DNA of 64,000 nt, from the NCBI GenBank assembly GCA_965153355.1, contig OZ231126.1:70308001-70372000 (forward strand), given 5' to 3'. The notes under the pieces are model-generated. The model saw only the letters and a program-made list of their open reading frames with translations, had not been told where the DNA came from and searched no databases. The number at the start of each line of letters is the position of its first letter. The first letter of the stretch is position 1. Positions 54,569 to 64,000 of this stretch are shown piece by piece. The DNA is from Flaccisagitta enflata (Eukaryota; Chaetognatha; Sagittoidea; Aphragmophora). The translations under genes and the position numbers were made by a program.

Positions 54569-55168
54569 CCATGGCAAAGGAAAAAAAGACAGTTATCTCA
54601 ATGTACTCCTACACACTCATTTTTTCATTTGCTTAAAATCCTTTTAGGTAGTGATATTGAGTCAAATTATCTAAACAGCGAAAAAATCCGAACTCAAAAA
54701 GTTCATTTTTGGGCCTGTAGCATCACTTTTTGTGAAAAAACATCAGAAATAAAAGAAGGGGAAAAACTCCATATTTGCAACTTTAAAAAAATTCATTTTG
54801 ATAAGTTTTACAAAAATTGATGCTACGTGTACAAAAACAAACTTTTTCGAGTTCTGATTTTTTTGCTGAGTCAAAAAATTGACATACTATGAACACCTGA
54901 AAAAATTTTGAGGCTGCTCAAAAAATGAGATTGTATTAGTGACTCTATGCTATGTGAAAATTTTATCTAATTGGCGATTCATCATTTGACAATTTTTGCC
55001 AAAAATTGACGCTACGGCTTCAAAAATTAACTTTTTTTGCACTGTGATTTTTTTGCTGAACCAAAAAATTTGTCACACTAATACCACCTAAAAGGATTTG
55101 AAGGCTTTCAAAAAAATGGTTATATGGTGGTATTTTGAGAATCACTGTCTTTTTTATTTTTGCCATAG
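54569..55168. mobile_element. MITE, C(C/T)ATGGCAAA family, copy 2
   Basis: The ends CCATGGCAAAGGAAAAAAAG (followed by ACAGTTAT) and their complement near 55150-55168 pair. The inner arms ATCCTTTTAGGTRGT also pair (54640 and 55090). It is about 600 bp and AT-rich, inside the large last chimaerin intron. Confidence 0.7.
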
Positions 55169-55599
55169 TTAACGGATCTCAAAGGACTGATATATTTTAT
55201 CTATTGATACTGCCTATTCTCATTACCAATATAAGAAATAAAAAAAATGGCTTAAATGGCTGAAATTGGCTTATGATTTATGTCTACTGAAGACTTCCTT
55301 CATTCTCGGATCCGTTATAGCGGGTATCGGAATTTAGTCGTATTTGCACGTTTCCAACACGTGGTAACACTCACCTTGCAAAGTGGACAACACAGCTTTT
55401 ATCAATTTTTGTCTAGGACTGATAGATCCAGCTTACAGGCTCAGACATGAACACACATTTCTAAATGGATAATCCCACGTTCATGCGCTCTATGTCTCAG
55501 AATGGTCTGGCATAAAAACCCAAATGGTAACAATAACCTTCCTTAATAATCACTGCTACAAAATGGTCGAGCGAGAGAAAACACAGACTGTACGTAACA

Positions 55600-55972
55600 C
55601 TCACCTTTCTTAATGGTTGATCACAGCTTTGAGCGTATGAAAAAGTGCTGGGGGCAGGGGTATGATTTCATTCAAAAGCACAGACATACCTTCCTAAATG
55701 GTTGATCACAGCTTTGAGTGTGTGGATATGTGCTGGGGGCTGGAGTGCGATTGCGATGAAGCACCGACTGTAACACACTCACTCACCTTCCTAAATGGTT
55801 GATCACAGCTTTGAGCGTATGAAAATGTGCTGGGGGCAGGAGTGAGATTGCGATGAAGCACCGACTGTAACACACTCACCTTCCTAAATGGTTGATCACA
55901 ACTTTGAGCGTATGAAAATGTGCCGGGGGCAGGAGTGCGATTGCAATGAAGCACCGACTGTAACAAACTCAC
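55600..55972 (-). repeat. Tandem array of duplicated RhoGAP exon ends (cassette-like)
   Basis: Directly after the 55973 donor come copies of the exon's last ~56 nt plus the donor, at 93, 93, 97 and 84 bp spacing. Copies at 55957-55880, 55864-55787 and 55767-55690 each consist of a TTACAG acceptor, exactly 78 open nt and a GTGAGT or GTATGT donor. They enter and leave in phase 2 like the parent exon. The fourth (donor near 55606) has lost its acceptor and carries TAA. Weaker relics with the same donor context are visible near 55540 and 55376. The 15-19 nt between neighbouring copies is too short to be an intron, but skipping one copy leaves about 108-112 nt. Confidence 0.85.
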
Positions 55973-56148
55973 CTTCCTAAATGGTTGATCACAGCTTTGA
56001 GCGTATGAAAATGTGCCGGGGGCAGGAGTGTGATTGCGTGGGAGAGGCGCGTGATTTGTTCTGTCGGATTTGACACTCGAGTCGCTTCCATGAATTTTGG
56101 ATAAGCCTCGAAAGTTATCACCGGAATGGGCAACAAACGTAGGTATAA
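55973..56148 (-). CDS. CHN1/CHN2-like: Chimaerin exon: RhoGAP core helices
   Basis: A 176-nt exon with acceptor TTTTGCCTTTAG|TTA and donor GGAAG|GTGAGT. It encodes LYLRLLPIPVITFEAYPKFM, continues EATRVSNPTEQITRLSHAIT and ends LLPPAHFHTLKAVINHLG. This aligns with the family's LYFRDLP.PLITY..Y..F and LLP..H...L..L..HL. The usual Asp in RDLP is Leu here. It enters in phase 0 and leaves in phase 2. The exon's last part is repeated in tandem downstream (see 55600-55972). Confidence 0.92.
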
Positions 56149-56161
56149 CTAAAGGCAAAAT

Positions 56162-56273
<112 letters not shown>

Positions 56274-56808
56274 GAGTGAGACAGAGAGAGACAGAGAGAC
56301 AGAGAGACAGAGACAGACAGACAAAAAGAAAAGATTTCAATTATCATCCAAAATTTCCAACCATCAAAACCCTCAGGTTGTGAGGCTCAGAACTCTTACG
56401 CTTGGATTCCCAAGAATAAAAAAGTGTGTCTCACACGGAAATTTGATTTTAAAGTTTCATCGCAAAACCGAAAAACAGGTCATAAGTCTTTGCAAAACCC
56501 CCTTCTTGCAAATTTTATATTTCTCATCAAGTGTTTATCTAGTTCCCAACTAAGCAGCTTCGTAAAGGGTTTTTGAAGGGGTGGTCGAATTTGATCGATA
56601 TAATCTGTTTTTTCGTCCATCCGGTGGATGAAACGGTAATATCTTTATTCAACTGGTTGAAACAAAAAGCCGAAACGATATGACACACTGAGCAGCCGTA
56701 ATCTTGCACGATGGTGCCGTAATCGTGCACGATGGTGCCGATCAATTTCAATATATTTTTTTCACTTCCTTGTCCTCTTTCCTCTTCAACTGCCCCTTAC
56801 CATTTTGT

Positions 56809-56853
<45 letters not shown>

Positions 56854-57639
56854 TCATCTCCTTGAAAGACTGAACATTTCGCCCCAGCCCGAAAATCCTG
56901 CCCAAAAGCCGATACGAAACATAGTCGAAAGATATCGAAGCTGCTTATTCCCAACCTAAAACCATCGGACAAGCACTTATCGCGCTTTCAATGTATTTTT
57001 TCTTCTTCTATTATCTTAATGTTTAGCCGTAAATCTGAGACGGCGATAACATAAACAAAGAAAGAGAAAAAAATCCTTTAGAAAAAGCGGCATTTGAAAA
57101 CTCATAAATCGCCCCTCTCAACGACAAAAACTCGGCATGACGCCTCGCGTTGTTGGCGGGGTTTCTTTGCAAGTTTCAACGTTTAAGTGGTGCCGTTAGT
57201 CAACCAACGTCAAGGCACAATAACATATTCAATTCCAGTTCTCAACGACTGAAATTATCGTCAATGCCGCCATTTGTAATACCACATTATGTTTGACGTT
57301 TCATTGTCAAGTTGCCAAGGTCACTTGAATCAAGAATGTCATCAAATATAATAATATTGCAAACGCCAAGGACATTGGGAATTTGGATAACTTCTTCATG
57401 TACAGTAGATGTCGTCTAGACTTGGAAATACAGGGGAGCTCATAGCCTGACTATCAGTACAGTGAGAAGACTGATATTTTGCTGGTGTAATGTATAGACC
57501 CTAAGGGATAGACAATGGGGTATTGTATCCCCCTACAGCTTACCTATGGAAAAAAAATTTAGTATAAAACTATAAGATCAATCACTTTTTTTGCAAAATT
57601 TCAGCTTTGTTTATTTCCTTGATTTGCAAAACCAACTCG

Positions 57640-57706
57640 GGATTCGAACCTAGAACCTTTGAATAAATTGATCATAATAAAGTGAAGTGAGTTAATCACT
57701 AAACCA
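57640..57706 (-). repeat. tRNA-like SINE head or tRNA pseudogene
   Basis: On the minus strand there is a perfect pol III B box GGTTCGAATCC (57650-57640). About 45 nt upstream is an A-box-like TGGTTTAGTGATTAAC (57706-57691). The order and spacing fit a tRNA-derived promoter, but a complete cloverleaf is not evident, so a SINE or relic is likelier than a working tRNA gene. It sits inside a chimaerin intron in the same orientation. Confidence 0.5.
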
Positions 57707-57956
57707 ATTCTAGCAGCTGTTCATGACGAGCGAATTTGATTTAGTATATTCAAGAGAGTTTTCTATCCACACAGCTGCCATACCTCATTGTCAACCCTAT
57801 AGAGCATAAGGATTATACACACACACAGTTTTCTTACAATTGCATAAATGGTATCTAGGATAGAAGGGCCCCCATATTTACAAGTATAGACGCTATCTAC
57901 TGTATATTTCAAGAGTATGCTACTTCTTTTGTCATAACGGCGGAATTCCACTGTAC

Positions 57957-58024
57957 CTTTAAAACACCGGTAACCACGTTGATGTCTTCATATTTCTCTT
58001 GCGACAAATCCGTCTTATCCAAGT
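57957..58024 (-). CDS. CHN1/CHN2-like: Chimaerin exon: RhoGAP middle segment
   Basis: A 68-nt exon with acceptor TTTACCTAATAG|AC and donor AAAG|GTACAG. It encodes DLDKTDLSQEKYEDINVVTG and then VLK, equivalent to the family's D......Y.DIN.I.G.LK. The final Lys belongs to the conserved LK element that contacts the GTPase. It ends in phase 0. Confidence 0.92.
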
Positions 58025-58195
58025 CTATTAGGTAAATAAAAAAGAAATGATTCAATTCTTATTTCATATTTCATTATAGTGAAAACTTGGAATGATCATG
58101 ATGGATGATGATGAGTGAGTTATAACTCTACTCATGCATGATGGAAATTAAGAGAATGAAAACGATCAGCCAACTGGGGATGAATCTGATGGAAA

Positions 58196-58199
58196 TAAC

Positions 58200-58277
<78 letters not shown>

Positions 58278-58328
58278 AATGATGAATTGATGATGGATGA
58301 TGGATGATTGATGATTGATGATTGATGA

Positions 58329-58359
<31 letters not shown>

Positions 58360-58378
58360 TGATGATGATGATGATGAA
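58196..58378. repeat. (GAT)n arrays
   Basis: Two GAT/GAC runs with a GATTGATGAT stretch between them, in a short chimaerin intron. Poly-His and poly-Ser frames are artefacts. Confidence 0.9.
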
Positions 58379-58453
58379 TACGACGATAGCGCTGACAATG
58401 ATGATCATGATATCGAAAGTGGCGTTGACCATATAACGATGATATTTAAATAC

Positions 58454-58531
58454 CTCTATCAAAGGCAAGCCGTAACCCTTCAATGTCGTCGTTGAAGCCT
58501 GATATCCGGTATATACCTTCGCTTCTTAAGC
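58454..58531 (-). CDS. CHN1/CHN2-like: Chimaerin exon: RhoGAP arginine-finger segment
   Basis: A 78-nt exon with acceptor CTATTTCAG|G and donor TAGAG|GTATTT. With the base from the previous exon it encodes GLRSEGIYRISGFNDDIEG and then LRLAFDR. The Arg in GIYRISG is the catalytic arginine finger of RhoGAP domains, so the GAP activity is predicted intact. The intron after it contains (GAT)n repeats. Confidence 0.93.
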
Positions 58532-59529
58532 CTGAAATAGAGAGAAAATTAGTAGATTAAGTGAGAGAAAGATGGGAGATTAACGGAGAGAAAGATAGTA
58601 AATCAACATAGAGAATGATAGAAGATTTACTAAGAGATATACGGACTGACACTAGGACAGATACCCGATATGTCCCCTCGCTTCCTAAGCGTAAAATAGA
58701 AGGAAAGGTAATGGATTATCATAGCGATAGATAGTAGAGTTACACGGAGTTTTTTACGGACTGCCACAAGGACAGTTAGAAAGATTCGGAGAACAGCCCG
58801 CACGCGCAAAAAGTAATGCGAATCAATTTGCGCAGTTCTACTCTCGTCAATTCTTTGAACATCTCGACATTGATTGAAACGAATTCAACCTTTGATAATA
58901 AATCGCCAATGACTTTTAATCAAAACTTTGAGGGCTTGGAAAATTGACCATTGTGTCATTCAATCGCTTTTGAGTTTTCCCTATCGCTCATTAATTTTCA
59001 CTTGCATTCAGTCCATGCCATTCATTTGTTAAGATTGAAACGGGCTTTTTGGGCAGTGGTTCCGATGCATTCATACACATGGGGAATTTTTTCCTTCTTC
59101 TCCTCCTCTTTCTTCTTCATACCCTTCTCTTGTTAAGGCTCATATCCGAGTGTTAAGACCCAAATCCCAAACTCAAGGCCCAAATCCTAGCTTCAAGGCC
59201 CAGTCCCAGCCAAAAGGGCAAGATCCCAGCCTTAAGGACCAAATTCCAGCGCCAAAGGCTAAATCCCAGCTCCAAGGTCCAAATCTCAGCCCTAAGATAG
59301 GCAAAGAAGTGCGCCTAACTTAATGACGGTTCACAATCGAGATTTTTAGCTCGTACGTCAAGAAGCATGACGCCTGCTAGTATTTCAAATTTCAGGACAA
59401 TCGCATCAATAGTTTAGAAGTTACGGCCTTTTTCATACTTAAAAAGTAAAAGAGAAAACCGACATTCTTTTTTTCCGTTTTTTCTTTGAACTTGCACCCA
59501 ATCAAATTTTTGAATTTTTTGAAAAAAAT

Positions 59530-60060
59530 AATTTTACAGGTTTTGGATCTAGGCGAATAAAACAATTTCCTATCAATTGCACCCCACTTTTGAGAACCAT
59601 TTTTCAAAAAAATATTTTGTGATTTTTTTTTCTAAGTCCCTGACGCGTGATACAAAAAAATTTCAAAGTTTTTTGAAAAAAAAAATGAAAGTACAAGATT
59701 TTGGATCTAGGCAAATCAAACAATTTCCTATTGATAGCACCCCACTTTCAAAAACCATTTTTCAAAAAAATATTTTGTGATTTTTTTCTAAGTCCCTGAC
59801 GCGCGACAAAAATTTTTTTAAAGTTTTCTGAAAAAAAAAATGAAAATGCAGGATTTTGGATCTAGGCAAATCAAACAATTTCCTATTGATTGCACCCCAC
59901 TTTTGAAAACCATTTTTCAAAAAAATATTTTGTGATTTTTTTCCAAGTCCCTGACACGCGACATAAAAATTTTTTAAGTTTTTTGAAAAAAGTGAAAATA
60001 CAAGATTTTGGATCTAGGCAAATCAAACAATTTCCAGTGGATTGCACCCCACTTTTTTTT
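59530..60060. repeat. Tandem repeat, four units of about 155 bp
   Basis: Each unit contains GATTTTGGATCTAGGCAAAT, CAATTTCCTATTGATTGCAC and AAGTCCCTGACGCGYGA with A-rich spacers. It lies in the first visible chimaerin intron. Confidence 0.85.
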
Positions 60061-60789
60061 TTCAAAAAAAAATTCTCAATAAGGGCTTTTTTGGGGGCCC
60101 TTAGGGGCCCCTAAGAAGAAAACAATAATGTTTAGTTAAAGCCGACGGCGAGAGAAATCAAATCTCCGTCGAACAAGACCAAGAACGCCCAGATCGGTGG
60201 CGTATAGAGCCTGTAACAACAGTCAACACTTCAGGGGGCGAGTTTTTTTCAAAGCGAGATCCGCTTTCAGCCTTAGAAATTCCAAGTTGTAGATCAAGGC
60301 CTACCTAAGACCTAAATCCCAGGTCCAAGCTAAAGCCCAACTGCATTCACAACCTACTTGGGCCGAGCAAGGGTACCGCTGACCATCTAATGCTTTTGCG
60401 ACTACCGTATTTTTTCTAATTAGCGCCCCGGGCGCTTTTGAAATTGGAAAAAAATATTGTCATTTTACCTTCCAATAAGCGCCACCTTTCGATTCATGAG
60501 CATTCTCTTTTCCTATGTTTTTTTACAATGAATGCTATTTGAGATATCAGAAATGTGATATTATATGTATCAGAGTGATATTTTTTGCTTGTTCAATCCC
60601 TGATAAAAGACATTGAAATACGCAAAATCATTTCTCTTTCAATGATTATTTACTTCTTCATCTTCCCTCAAATCATTGTTCTTGGGAGCAAAGAGGGGGG
60701 GGGCGTTAATTGGAGGGGGGCGATAAATGGAAAAAATATATAGTTTAACGGATGATTGGAAAATACGTTGAACCAGGGCCCGACAGAGG

Positions 60790-61000
60790 GACTTTCCATT
60801 CCCTAACCCATCCGTTCACCCATCCATTCATCAATCTATCCATTCATCCATTTATTCATTCATTCACCCATCCATCAATCCATCAATCCATCCTTCGATC
60901 CATCCATCAATTAATAAATCCATCAATCCATCATTCCGTCGACCCATTTATAAACCAATCGATCAATGAATCATTCAATCTATCCATCAATCAATCAGTC
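60790..61000. repeat. CCAT/CAAT-rich low-complexity sequence
   Basis: Degenerate (CATC/CATT/CAAT)n up to the donor of the chimaerin exon 61010-61174. Non-coding. Confidence 0.8.
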
Positions 61001-61009
61001 AATTATTAC

Positions 61010-61174
61010 CGTCTTTTCTTTTTTCGATTTCTTCGATGCACTTGTCGATGACCATGGGTCTCGTTGTGTGATGCGCTTTGGCCAAAGTTGTCAAGTCGAT
61101 GCCAAAAACCGTCTTGACATGCTTCAAGTCGGGCATGCAGTCGTTGGGCACGATTTCTGAACACTTCTTGTGAG
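61010..61174 (-). CDS. CHN1/CHN2-like: Chimaerin exon: end of C1 domain and start of RhoGAP
   Basis: Read on the minus strand, the acceptor is TTTTCATCACAG|CT and the donor is GACG|GTAATA. The translation [12 protein letters not shown] matches the last H-x2-C-x7-C zinc ligands of a typical C1 domain. It continues [20 protein letters not shown] and [17 protein letters not shown], the characteristic chimaerin linker and RhoGAP entry (family form: V..CDLTTLVKAH, RP.VVD.CI.EIE). Incoming phase is 2 and outgoing phase is 1. On the sense strand the acceptor is preceded by about 790 bp of nearly pure CU repeat. Confidence 0.92.
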
Positions 61175-61182
61175 CTGTGATG

Positions 61183-61982
<800 letters not shown>

Positions 61983-62199
61983 ACCTAATGTCAAAAGTGA
62001 GACGTCCAAAAATGTCGCACTCTAGCGGTCGTCTATTTTCCTTTCATTCATACATTTGCCATTCTTGCTTTAGTTGATGTTTGTATGAGTGTCACTATGG
62101 CCTGTCATTTGCTGAGTTTTCACGCGATTATTCTGAATGGTTATCATAGCTAAGAAATCAGGAGCGTGAAGCTTAACCGTCGCGTTCACAGCAATGAGG

Positions 62200-62445
62200 G
62201 GGCGTTTCTAGTCAAAGACGATCGCGTTTTGAAAGGGCCACTCGGTCGCTCGCTATGTTCGTTCGCTCGCACCGCTCACTCCGCTCACTCGCTACGCTCG
62301 CTTCGCTTGCTCACTCCATTCACGGGCTCGCTCACTCACTTCGCTCACTCCCTCGTGGGACAGTTGAAAATCTTAAATATGTGTTCATACTGCTATCGCG
62401 TTTCACGGGTACAAACGCGTTGTTTGTCTTCACTAGAAACACGCC
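62200..62445. mobile_element. GTTTCTAGT-ended element, copy D (reverse)
   Basis: GGGCGTTTCTAGTCAAAGAC on the left and TCTTCACTAGAAACACGCC on the right, with a core of CGCTCACTCCGCTCACTCGC-type units. It is the reverse-orientation counterpart of copy C. Confidence 0.75.
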
Positions 62446-62489
62446 ATTATTTCCTCCATTTATCTCGCTTTCCTCCCACTTTTTTTATT

Positions 62490-62970
62490 TGTTATTTGTC
62501 ATTTGTCATTTGTCATTTGTCATTTGTCATTTGTCATTTGTCATTTGTCATTTGTCATTTGTCATTTGTCATTGTCTTATTTCCTCCCACTTCTTTTCCT
62601 ATTTGTCATCTGTCATTTGTCATTTGTCTAATTTCCTCCCACTTCTTTTCTTATTTGTCATTTGTCATTTGTCATTTGTCTAATTTCCTCCCACTTCTTT
62701 TCTTATTTGTCATTTGTCATTTGCCATTTGTCATTTGTCTAATTTCCTCCCACTTCTTTTCTTTTTTGTCATTTGTCATTTGTCATTTGTCTAATTTTCT
62801 CCCACTTCTTTTCTTATTTGTCATTTGTCATTTGTTATTTGTCATTTGTCTAATTTCCTCTCACTTCTTTTCTTATTTGTTATTTGTCATTTTTCATTTG
62901 TCATTTGTCTAATTTCCTCCCACTTCTTTTCTTATTTGTCATTTGTCATTTGTCATTTGTCTAATTTCCT
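62490..62970. repeat. Two-level minisatellite (TTTGTCA within about 60-bp units)
   Basis: A 7-bp TTTGTCA repeat is grouped into higher-order units each closed by CTAATTTCCTCCCACTTCTT then TTCTTA. About eight higher-order units are present. Spacer lengths are uneven and the spacers are themselves repeated. Confidence 0.85.
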
Positions 62971-63129
62971 CCCCACACATCTCTGGATACCCCCCCAAAG
63001 AAAATCAAAATACCCATTTTTTCTGACTGTGTAATTTGTCTTTAGGAACATGTGGGCTACTAAAAAAAACAAAAAACAAAAAAATTCATCTGAAATTTTT
63101 TCATTTATATCACTTTTTAGGCCAAAAAA

Positions 63130-64000
63130 GGGTATTTTTAGCGCTTTTTAAGCATGAAATTGTATATACAGCTTTGAAAATCTCAAAAAACACCGTAAAT
63201 GTGTGGCATTAGCTATGATATATATGTTTTCATGGAATATCCCAAAGATGAGAGCATAAAAAAGTCAAAAAATGGCAAAACATTATTTTTTTTAGTATTT
63301 TTACGTCCTAATTTGTTAATACAGCATAAAAGCTCCTGAAAAATCCTAGAAATGTGTGGCAATAGCTATCATATACATGTTTTAACCCTTATTAAAAAGT
63401 TTTTTTGAGAAATCTCAAAAATAAGGGTATAAGAAATGCAAAAAACAGCAAAACATAGCTTTTTTCAGTATTTTTAAGTCTTAATTTGTTTATATCGTAT
63501 AAAAACTGCCGAAAAATCCTAGAAATGTATAGCAACAGCTATAATATACATGTTTTTACCTTTTTCAAAAAGTTTTTTTAGGAAATCTTAAAGACAAGAG
63601 CATAAAAAAAACCAAAAAACGGCAAAATATCATTTTTTTCAGGATTTTTATGTCCTAATTTGTCCATGCAGCATAGCAACTCCTGAAAAGTCCTGGAAAT
63701 ATATCATAGTAGTCTGAGAATAACTATTTTTACCCTGAACAACTAGTCAATCATAATAGTTTTGTGTTTTAAGCCTTAAGATAGCTTAAAAATAACAAAA
63801 TATTAGTGTTTTAAGCTATTTTAAGGCTCAAAACACAAAAGAATTGTGAATGACTTGTTGTTCAGGGTGAAAATAGTTATACTTAGACTACTACTACACA
63901 TTTCCAGGCTTTTTCAGGGGTTGTTATGCTGTATGAACAAATTGGGACGTAAAAATACTGAAAAAAACAATATTTTGTTGTTTTTTAGCTTTTTTTATAC
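63130..64000. repeat. About 172-bp tandem repeat with inverted arm at the window edge
   Basis: CCTAATTTGT-containing units recur at about 63308, 63482 and 63653. After a palindrome centred near 63790 (AGCTATTTTAAGGC and TTTTGTGTTTTAAGCC arms) the same sequence returns inverted up to the end. It may be one end of a larger inverted-repeat element. Confidence 0.75.

Noticed and set aside
62490-62970. CRISPR-like alternation of repeats and spacers
   Set aside because: The spacers are also repeats, lengths are irregular, no cas genes occur, and the genome is eukaryotic.

Overview
This is a window of an animal nuclear genome. Genes are split by kilobase introns with GT-AG junctions, exons are short, and most of the non-coding DNA is simple-sequence repeat plus small non-autonomous transposons. 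No bacterial, organellar or viral gene organisation is visible. The species cannot be named from the sequence. The FMRFamide-receptor-like GPCR suggests an invertebrate, probably a protostome, but this is inference.

Two protein-coding genes were reconstructed by joining exons by hand; both keep phase at every junction. (1) A class A (rhodopsin-like) GPCR lies on the + strand in seven exons from 18643 to 45695. It encodes about 1406 residues: an Asn-rich N-terminus, seven TM segments, and an unusual C-terminal tail of about 920 residues carried by one 2.8-kb exon. An AATAAA lies about 250 bp after the stop. (2) The 3' half of a chimaerin-type Rac GTPase-activating protein lies on the - strand. 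Five exons from 61174 down to 52086 encode the end of a C1 (diacylglycerol-binding) domain and a complete RhoGAP domain. Its 5' exons are beyond the right edge. The two genes converge, with about 6.1 kb of transposon-filled DNA between their ends.

Layout: 1-18600 has no convincing host gene. It holds microsatellites, minisatellites, a decayed Tigger/pogo transposase and several MITEs. 18643-45695 is the GPCR, whose introns contain long CT, TTG, CAA, TG and CA tracts, structured foldback elements and a few MITEs. 45696-52085 is intergenic, with nested MITEs and foldback elements. 52086-61174 is the chimaerin gene, with sense-strand CU tracts, a tRNA-like SINE head and a tandem array of partial exon copies. 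61185-64000 is upstream intronic or flanking repeat DNA.

Three observations stand out. First, a dispersed element family begins with a small hairpin, runs through (TCCG)n, and ends with another hairpin and CTTGTT. Its stem sequence differs between copies, yet both hairpin arms and a third arm near the 3' end change together. The architecture resembles Helentron-associated (DINE/HINE-like) elements. Second, the RhoGAP exon at 55973-56148 is followed by tandem 93-97 bp copies of its own end; three of them are open 78-nt exon-like cassettes with splice signals and matching phase. Third, long CT/GA tracts are oriented so that the sense RNA is CU-rich in both oppositely oriented genes, and several form the tract directly before a splice acceptor. 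All calls come from reading the sequence; no database search was run.
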